Source: Gluconacetobacter sacchari
Lineage (GTDB): Bacteria > Pseudomonadota > Alphaproteobacteria > Acetobacterales > Acetobacteraceae
NCBI RefSeq assembly: GCF_014174255.1
Contig: NZ_JABEQJ010000009.1
Coordinates: 62,001 to 126,000 of the forward strand
DNA: 64,000 bases
Reading direction: 5' to 3'
A program made the position numbers and the translations under genes. The notes beneath the pieces are model-generated. The model was not told the origin of the DNA. It saw only the letters and a list, made by a program, of their open reading frames with translations, and did no database searches. Shown here one piece after another: positions 58,600 to 64,000 of the stretch (position 1 is the first letter of the stretch; each line of letters starts with the position of its first letter).

Positions 58600-60093
58600 A
58601 TGACGGTTTCGATCACGATCGGGGATATACGGGGCGGCGGGCCGGCGGTCATGGACCTGGCGGAACTGCTGTCCACCCGCCTGCTGGTGCAGGGCAATTC
58701 GGGGTCTGGCAAGTCCCACTTGCTGCGGCGGCTGCTGGAACAGTCGGCAACGCTGGTGCAGCAGGCGATCATCGACCCCGAGGGCGATTTCGTCAGCCTG
58801 GCGGAACGGTTCGGTCATCTGGTGATCGACGGCGCCACCCATACCGAGGCCGAGTTGCAGGCCGCCGGCGAGCGGATGCGCGTGCATCGGGCCTCGGTGG
58901 TGCTGAACCTGGAAGGCGCGGACGCCGAGGTGCAGATGCGCCGCGCGGCGGCCTTCCTGGGCGGGATGTTCGAGGTCGGGCGCGAATATTGGTACCCGGT
59001 GCTGGTGGTGGTGGACGAGGCGCAGCTTTTCGCCCCCGCCGCCGCGGGCGAGGTGACGGACGAGGCGCGGCGGGCCTCGCTTGGCGCCATGACCAACCTG
59101 ATGTGCCGCGGCCGCAAGCGGGGACTTGCGGGGGTGATCGCCACCCAGCGCCTGGCCAAGCTGGCCAAGAACGTGGCCGCCGAGGCGTCGAATTTCCTGA
59201 TGGGGCGGACCTTCCTGGATATCGACATGATGCGCGCCGCCGACCTGCTGGGCATGGAGCGCCGGCAGGCCGAGAGCTTCCGCGACCTGGAGCGGGGATA
59301 TTTCGTGGCGCTGGGGCCGGCGCTGTATCGGCGGCCGGTGCCGGTGCGAATCGGCGATGTGGAGACCGAAAGCCGCTCCGCCGGCCCGTCGCTGCTGGCC
59401 ATGGCGCCGGCGCCGCCGCCCGAGGATATCCGCGACCTGATCCTGGCCAGGCTGCCCGAACGCGACAGCCTCCCGCGTCCGGCCCGGCCGACGGCCCCGC
59501 CGCCGCCCGATATCCTGGCGCAGCTTGCCGCCCACGCGGCCCAGGCGGCGGTGGAGGCCGACATCGCGCTGCCGGTGGTGGAAACCCCGGCCGACAAGGC
59601 CGAGCAGCGGCGCCGCTTCCTGTCGATCCTGACCGAAATCCTGCGCGACGAGGATGCGGGCTTCCGTCCGCCGCCGGTGCTGTACCAGGATTTCCTGGTC
59701 CGCTGCCGGATCGAGGGCATGGGGCGCGAGGCGCTGGACATGCCGCGCTTTCGCCGGCTGCTGGCGACCGCGCGTGCCGGCGTGGATGCCGAAACCGCGG
59801 AATCGGATCGCTGGATCCAGGCCGAGCGCATGGCCGCCCCGCTGCCGGAGGATGTGCGCGGCATCTTCCTGCTGATCGCCCGTGCCGCGATGGAGGGTGC
59901 GCCCTGCCCGTCGGACGCGGCGGTGGCGCGGGTCTACGGCACGCATTCGCTGGGCCGGGCCCGTCGCCAGTTGACCTATCTGGAGGAGCAGAACGTCATC
60001 GTCCTGCGGGTCGACGGCATGGGGCGGCGGAGCGCGGCGGTGATCGGGCCGGGGTGGGAGACCGCGCCGTCCGATCCCGGCGATGCGGCATAG
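58600..60093 (+). CDS. HerA/DUF87-type ATPase
   Basis: A 497-residue AAA-like ATPase of the HerA/FtsK superfamily. Walker A is GNSGSGKS (32-39), Walker B is LVVVDEAQLF, and the arginine-rich sensor region is MCRGRKRGLAGVIATQRLAK. The N-terminus has a beta-barrel HAS-type motif. The C-terminal half, after an Ala/Pro linker (about 265-310), is a helical domain ending in a winged-helix-like YGTHSLGRARRQLTYLEEQ. Stand-alone homologues occur without NurA, and DNA translocation is the plausible role. It overlaps the AraC remnant by 11 bp. Confidence 0.88.
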   Translation: MTVSITIGDIRGGGPAVMDLAELLSTRLLVQGNSGSGKSHLLRRLLEQSATLVQQAIIDPEGDFVSLAERFGHLVIDGATHTEAELQAAGERMRVHRASVVLNLEGADAEVQMRRAAAFLGGMFEVGREYWYPVLVVVDEAQLFAPAAAGEVTDEARRASLGAMTNLMCRGRKRGLAGVIATQRLAKLAKNVAAEASNFLMGRTFLDIDMMRAADLLGMERRQAESFRDLERGYFVALGPALYRRPVPVRIGDVETESRSAGPSLLAMAPAPPPEDIRDLILARLPERDSLPRPARPTAPPPPDILAQLAAHAAQAAVEADIALPVVETPADKAEQRRRFLSILTEILRDEDAGFRPPPVLYQDFLVRCRIEGMGREALDMPRFRRLLATARAGVDAETAESDRWIQAERMAAPLPEDVRGIFLLIARAAMEGAPCPSDAAVARVYGTHSLGRARRQLTYLEEQNVIVLRVDGMGRRSAAVIGPGWETAPSDPGDAA

Positions 60094-60533
60094 CGCGAGC
60101 CACGCGCAGATCGTCCTGCCGCTGGAGGGCGCGCTGGAGCTGGAGATTGCCGGGAAAGGTGGCCGGCCGAGCCAGGGGCTGGCGGGTTTTGTCGGGGTCG
60201 AGGTCGCGCATGCCGAATATGCCCGGCGGCGAAACCGTTTTCTGGTCGTGGATATCGATGCCGGCCTGCTCGATGAACCCCAGCACGAGCAGATGGCGCG
60301 GCGGGGCTTTCTGCCCCTGCCGCCGGCCCGCATCGCACGGTGGGCACCGCTGTTCTGCGACACGGTGTTGCAGCACGCGCCGCGCCCCGGCGATGGCGCT
60401 CCTGCGCGCCCTGAAGCGGGCCATGGAGGCCGAGCCCGGCCCGCGACTGACCTGGCGCGGCCTGTCCGGACCGGGGCCGTCCGCACCAATCCGTTGGACT
60501 GGATTCGCAGGATCGGGCTATGCTGCGGACACA
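60083..60533 (+). pseudogene. AraC family regulator, broken: cupin-like domain without HTH
   Basis: The first 100 codons encode an AraC-type ligand domain (HAQIVLPLEGALELEIAGKG, then NRFLVVDIDAGLLDEPQHEQ and LPLPPARIARW). Near 60385-60400 the frame breaks: residues matching the linker (ALLRALKRAMEAEPGP) continue in another frame, and the expected helix-turn-helix never appears before the fur gene. So the regulator cannot bind DNA. Its ATG overlaps the upstream ATPase stop, as in a working operon, suggesting recent decay. Confidence 0.75.
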
Positions 60534-60971
60534 ATGAAAACAGACGACAGGCTGGACTCCCCGATCGCTGCCCTGTGCCGCGAGAAAGGCATGAAACTGA
60601 CCGGACAGCGCCGTACGATCGCGCATGTCCTGTCCGAATCCGACGATCATCCCGACGTCGAGGAACTCTATCGCCGGGCCACGGCGGTCGATCCGCATAT
60701 CTCCATCGCCACCGTGTACCGCACGGTTCGGCTGTTCGAGGAGAAGGGCATCCTGCGGCGGCGGGATTTCGGCGGCGGCCGGGCCCGGTACGAGACGACC
60801 GACCACGGCGATCATTTCCACCTCATCGATGTCGATACCGGTTCGGTCATGGAATTCGACGATGAGGAACTGAAGGCGCTCCTGGCCGCGATCGGGGCCA
60901 GGATCGGCTACGACGTCGCGACGACCCGCCTGGAACTGTATGGCCGCCGGCTGAAGAAAAAAGGCCGGTAA
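60534..60971 (+). CDS. fur: Fur family transcriptional regulator (alphaproteobacterial Fur/Mur type)
   Basis: A 145-residue metalloregulator. The winged helix is RRTIAHVLSESDDHPDVEEL and SIATVYRTVRLFEEKGILRR. The metal region reads DHGDHFHLIDVDTG without the CxxC pair of zinc-containing Fur, typical of alphaproteobacterial Fur/Mur (iron or manganese sensing). Length is normal. ATG 60534 is firm. It is probably the regulator of the three Fur-box promoters in this window; that link is inference. Confidence 0.93.
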   Translation: MKTDDRLDSPIAALCREKGMKLTGQRRTIAHVLSESDDHPDVEELYRRATAVDPHISIATVYRTVRLFEEKGILRRRDFGGGRARYETTDHGDHFHLIDVDTGSVMEFDDEELKALLAAIGARIGYDVATTRLELYGRRLKKKGR

Positions 60972-61069
60972 CCAGGCATTTCCCGCCCCTGACGTCCGCC
61001 CGCGGCACATCGCGCCGACAGGCGGACAGGATGGCTTCCGCTCTCCGCGCGGGAGGCGCGTCCCTATTT

Positions 61070-61098
61070 TATAATTGCAAATGAGATGCGTTTGCAAT
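61070..61098 (+). promoter_or_regulatory. Fur-box-like palindrome overlapping a TATAAT -10
   Basis: ATTGCAAA (61074-61081) and TTTGCAAT (61091-61098) form a perfect 8-bp inverted repeat; 61077-61095 matches the Fur consensus at 11 of 19 positions. A perfect TATAAT (61070-61075) abuts the left arm, though no good -35 is seen. The site lies 151 bp before the unknown gene at 61249. Confidence 0.55.
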
Positions 61099-61248
61099 AT
61101 TGAATGAAGGGCTGCGGGATCACCGGCCGTTATCCGACCATCGATTTTCCGGCTCGTTCCCGTGGCGACACCCTGCGGCAATGGTGGCGTTCGTTCGCCG
61201 TCCGACGATGCCGTTCCCACTTCGCCTGATGACGGGATTCTGCTGACG

Positions 61249-62202
61249 ATGAACGAGACAATCGGGTGCGACGCCTGGCACCTCACGCATTCGCAGCCGT
61301 CGCTGCTGGTGGATTATTTCGACCCCGGCCGGGGATTCCCGGGGCAGATCAACAGCCTCGTCAGCCGGTTCCAGGCGGTGCAGGCGATGTGCGTGGCAGG
61401 GGAGGGATCTTTCTCCCTGACCGAACTGCGCAACGAACTGGCCTTTCATCTGATCAGGATGTCCCGCTGGTGGCTGGTCGATTTCTGCCCGCCCGGCCTG
61501 ACGGGCGTGCGGGCGCCGCTGTTCATGAGCTATGTGAAGGCCCATGCGGCCCGATCGGTCGAGGACGAGGCGCTGCTCGATCTTTTCACCGTGCAGCAGC
61601 ATATGCGTGCCGGCGATCCCGGGCATATCATGGTTCTGGGACGGGAGAGCGACGGCGGCGGTGCGCGATCGATCGTCTATGGTCTCGATGGCCGGAAAGC
61701 CTTCCGCTTCACGACCCGGGCAACCGGCGCGGTGATCGACTGGTCTCGCCAGGCCTATCCCGATTTTGCCGGCGCGTGGCTCGGGGCGCGGGCCTATCAT
61801 TGTCCGGCGGAGACTGTGCGCGTGGATCTGCGCGAGCATCTGGCCGCCGAGCGCGAACATGGCTGGGCACGGATATGGCATCGCCGGCATTTTCATCGCG
61901 CGAGCGAAAACACGCTTGTCAGGCACTATCTGGATGCGATGAGCCGCCTCGTGGCGTGTCAGTCGCGGTTCGGCAGGGCGGAATTCGAATCGATCGTCAA
62001 TGCCGTCGCCTTCAAGATGGTCCGGCAGGCGGTCGAGCGGCGAATCCCGCTCGCCGGCCTGCTGGAGGAAGACGGCTCGCGGGACATGAGCCGGCGCGTC
62101 GCCGATTGTATCAGGCAGCGGGCATTTCGCTATGTCGGCCAATCCATCGATTCTCTCCAGCGCCCGAAACTGGAGGCCCTGATCGCGCGATCCGGCCCGT
62201 GA
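61249..62202 (+). CDS. Hypothetical protein, 317 aa, possibly iron-regulated
   Basis: I do not recognise this protein. It is a soluble 317-residue sequence rich in His, Arg and Trp. Notable stretches are HSQPSLLVDYFDPGRGFPGQ near the N-terminus, IRMSRWWLVDFCPPG, and WARIWHRRHFHRASENT, a basic His-rich patch that could bind metal or nucleic acid. There is no signal peptide or membrane helix. ATG 61249 has only a weak GGGA; an in-frame GTG at 61162 would add 29 residues. The Fur-like palindrome upstream hints at iron control, and the fur gene is its upstream neighbour. Confidence 0.6.
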   Translation: MNETIGCDAWHLTHSQPSLLVDYFDPGRGFPGQINSLVSRFQAVQAMCVAGEGSFSLTELRNELAFHLIRMSRWWLVDFCPPGLTGVRAPLFMSYVKAHAARSVEDEALLDLFTVQQHMRAGDPGHIMVLGRESDGGGARSIVYGLDGRKAFRFTTRATGAVIDWSRQAYPDFAGAWLGARAYHCPAETVRVDLREHLAAEREHGWARIWHRRHFHRASENTLVRHYLDAMSRLVACQSRFGRAEFESIVNAVAFKMVRQAVERRIPLAGLLEEDGSRDMSRRVADCIRQRAFRYVGQSIDSLQRPKLEALIARSGP

Positions 62203-62358
62203 GGTCAGATCGCCGGCGCGGCCTTGTCGGGTTCGACCCCGTGCGCGCATCGTGGCTGAAGAGCGTTTCCGGGGTCCGGCCGGTGGCGCGGCAGCCACAG
62301 GGCAACGGCGAAATGCGCCGCGTGCGTCCATTCGGCCCTGGGCGGGTGCCAGGATCTT

Positions 62359-64000
62359 TCATGCCCGGTTTTTACCGCGATATTCCGCGAGGTCCGTGCT
62401 GCCGGGCAGCCGAAAGCGGCTGACGAGCTGCGTCAGCTTGTCCGTCTCGTCCGCCAGGCGGTGCGAAGCCGCGCGGGATTTTTCGGCGATGGCGGCATTG
62501 CGCTGGGTCACCTGGTCCATCGCGTTGACCGTGATGTTGATTTCGGTGAGGGTGGCCGATTGCTCCTGCGCCGCCGTCAGGATCTGGGTCAGGTTGTCGC
62601 TGATCTGGCCGATGAATTGCGAGATATCGCCAAGCGCCTTTCCGGTTTCGGTCACACGCTTCGCGCCGGTCCGGATATCCGATGTCGTGGTCCTGACCAG
62701 GGTGCCGATTTCCTTCGCCGCCTGGGCGCATCGCTGCGAGAGGGCCCGGACTTCGCTGGCGACGACGGCGAAGCCTTTGCCCGCCTCGCCGGCTCTGGCG
62801 GCCTCGACGGCGGCATTGAGGGCCAGGATATTGGTCTGGAACGCAATGACGTCGATCGTTTCGACGATGGCGACGATCTGTTTCGAATTCTCGTCGATCC
62901 GCAGCATGGCCGTCTGGGTCTGCTGCATGATGTCGGACGAAGCGCCGGCGGACCCGCGCGCCTGCACGCCGATCTTCTGCGCGTCGCTGATCTGCCGGAC
63001 CGACGCACCCACGCTTTCGGTGATTTCGTTGACCGCGGCGGCCGTTTGCTCCAGCGAGGCCGCCTGCTGCTCGGTCCGCTCGGCCAGGGTTTCGGCCTCG
63101 GTCGCGACCTGCGTGGTCCCGGTGCTGATGACGCGGCCCGCGCCGGCGATCGTGGACAGCGCGTCGGCAAGCTGGCGCACCGACTGGTTGAAATTCCGCC
63201 GCAGGGGTTCGAACTCGCTCGGCAGGGTGGTCCTGATCTGACAGGACAGGTCACCTCGGGCCAGATTGTCCAGCCCTTCACCCATTGTCCTGATCACATC
63301 GTCGGTGTTGCGGATCTTGGCCTCTTCCTCCTGCCTTGTCTTCTGCCGAAGCCGGTCGTGCTGCTCGCGGGCTTCCATGGCGCGGGCCTCGGCCTCGCGG
63401 CCCTTCAGCAGCGCGGTGCGGAATCCTTCCAGGCCTTGGGCGACCATGCCGATTTCGTCGCCGCGTTCCGTCCCGGCGATGCTGTTGCCGTATTCTCCGT
63501 TTCTGAGGGCGGCAACCCCCGCCAGCAGGTTGCGGAACGGTGTCCTGATCAGTTTCCGCGAGATGAAATAGACGACCAGGACCGAAAGGATCATGAGCAC
63601 GGCGCCCGATATCAGCAGCGCGACGACATTGTCGCGCACCGGCGTCTCCAGTGCCGCGCGGGGAATATCGACGACGAGGGTCCAGACATTGCTGAAGCCG
63701 GGGATCTGGAAGGGGAGCAGGATCCGTTCCTGCCGCCCGTCATGAAAGCCGCGCAGGATCCTGGCCTTGCGGCTGGCAATCGCCTGCGACAGTTCGGCGC
63801 GCCCGGCCTCCCTGTAAGGCTGGAGCAGGCGCGCCTTGTCGGGATGCGAGATCCAGACCATGTCCTCGGACAGGAGCGCGATGCTCCTGCTGCCGAAGAC
63901 GTCCGAACCGCCCAGCAGGGTGACGATCCAGTCGAGCGGGGTATCGATCCCGGTGACGCCGATCGGCTTGCCGTCGAATTTCACCGGATAGGAAAAGGAG
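62359..64000 (-). CDS. Methyl-accepting chemotaxis protein, 5' end cut by window edge
   Basis: At least 547 codons of a chemoreceptor. A partial dCache-type periplasmic sensor ([20 protein letters not shown], from the right edge) is followed by a transmembrane helix ([20 protein letters not shown]), a HAMP domain, and the cytoplasmic signalling domain with the conserved hairpin tip [20 protein letters not shown] and [20 protein letters not shown]. The ligand cannot be read from the fragment. It signals through CheW-CheA to the flagellar motor or another output. The start codon lies beyond base 64000. Confidence 0.95.
   Translation of the reverse strand, partial: SFSYPVKFDGKPIGVTGIDTPLDWIVTLLGGSDVFGSRSIALLSEDMVWISHPDKARLLQPYREAGRAELSQAIASRKARILRGFHDGRQERILLPFQIPGFSNVWTLVVDIPRAALETPVRDNVVALLISGAVLMILSVLVVYFISRKLIRTPFRNLLAGVAALRNGEYGNSIAGTERGDEIGMVAQGLEGFRTALLKGREAEARAMEAREQHDRLRQKTRQEEEAKIRNTDDVIRTMGEGLDNLARGDLSCQIRTTLPSEFEPLRRNFNQSVRQLADALSTIAGAGRVISTGTTQVATEAETLAERTEQQAASLEQTAAAVNEITESVGASVRQISDAQKIGVQARGSAGASSDIMQQTQTAMLRIDENSKQIVAIVETIDVIAFQTNILALNAAVEAARAGEAGKGFAVVASEVRALSQRCAQAAKEIGTLVRTTTSDIRTGAKRVTETGKALGDISQFIGQISDNLTQILTAAQEQSATLTEINITVNAMDQVTQRNAAIAEKSRAASHRLADETDKLTQLVSRFRLPGSTDLAEYRGKNRA

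Noticed and set aside
60083-60865. 260-codon frame running from the AraC remnant across fur
   Set aside because: Beyond about 60395 the translation is an out-of-frame reading of fur; only the first part has AraC character.
62203-62358. GGTTCGACCCC at about 62228 as a possible tRNA T-arm
   Set aside because: No matching acceptor, D or anticodon stems can be formed around it.

Overview
The window is high-GC chromosomal DNA with tightly packed genes, frequent ATGA/GTGA stop-start overlaps and alphaproteobacterial gene types: a Fur/Mur-type regulator without CxxC metal cysteines, a priA/xerC divergent pair, a ubiH-type hydroxylase and glnK-amtB. Gene content and codon style suggest an acetic acid bacterium (Acetobacteraceae, Gluconacetobacter-like). 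That placement is inference; no rRNA gene is present to confirm it. I saw no rRNA, tRNA, CRISPR array, intact IS element or phage.

Layout. 1-3.3 kb: alanine racemase (cut by the left edge) divergent from an Lrp regulator, then a CHAD protein and small genes. 3.4-5.1 kb: a Kir-type potassium channel and bacterioferritin with a Fur-box promoter. 5.2-8.8 kb: a NagX-like membrane acyltransferase behind a decayed TonB receptor, then a poorly coding stretch and two unknown proteins. 8.7-12.9 kb: M29 aminopeptidase, Rieske protein, DUF4186, tyrS and an alpha/beta hydrolase. 13.5-17.4 kb: two tandem cysteine desulfurases, a [2Fe-2S] ferredoxin and mnmA, a compact sulfur-transfer operon probably serving tRNA thiolation. 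17.4-21.3 kb: GST-like protein, glycosyltransferase, COG0523 GTPase and WD40 protein.

21.3-28.2 kb: metallo-beta-lactamase-fold protein (probably frameshifted), methyltransferase, ClC antiporter, two tandem cation diffusion facilitators and a large FAD protein. 28.3-33.9 kb: phosphoesterase, TonB receptor, MFS transporter and LOG protein. 33.9-40.6 kb: a run of small regulator/target modules: TetR/FAD monooxygenase with two matching operators, DUF2239/GIY-YIG with a CCCGGGT-flanked, probably leaderless promoter, ArsR/Old Yellow Enzyme, and a YqjI-like PadR regulator with a perfect 17-bp inverted repeat beside a YqjH-like siderophore reductase. 40.6-44.5 kb: Yellow/MRJP-like protein and a Fur-controlled siderophore receptor.

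44.5-64 kb: priA, xerC, proline iminopeptidase, a two-motif aspartic protease, a secreted repeat protein, amtB-glnK with a sigma-54 promoter candidate, ubiH, cysE, an unknown polysaccharide-type protein, amidohydrolase, a BaiN-type flavoprotein, a HerA-like ATPase, a broken AraC gene, fur, an unknown gene behind a Fur-box-like repeat, and a chemoreceptor cut by the right edge.

The recurring theme is iron and metal handling: bacterioferritin, siderophore receptor, siderophore reductase, Fur, Fe-S/sulfur transfer, COG0523 and CDF transporters, with candidate Fur boxes at 4453, 42009 and 61077. Most other genes are ordinary housekeeping or small redox modules.
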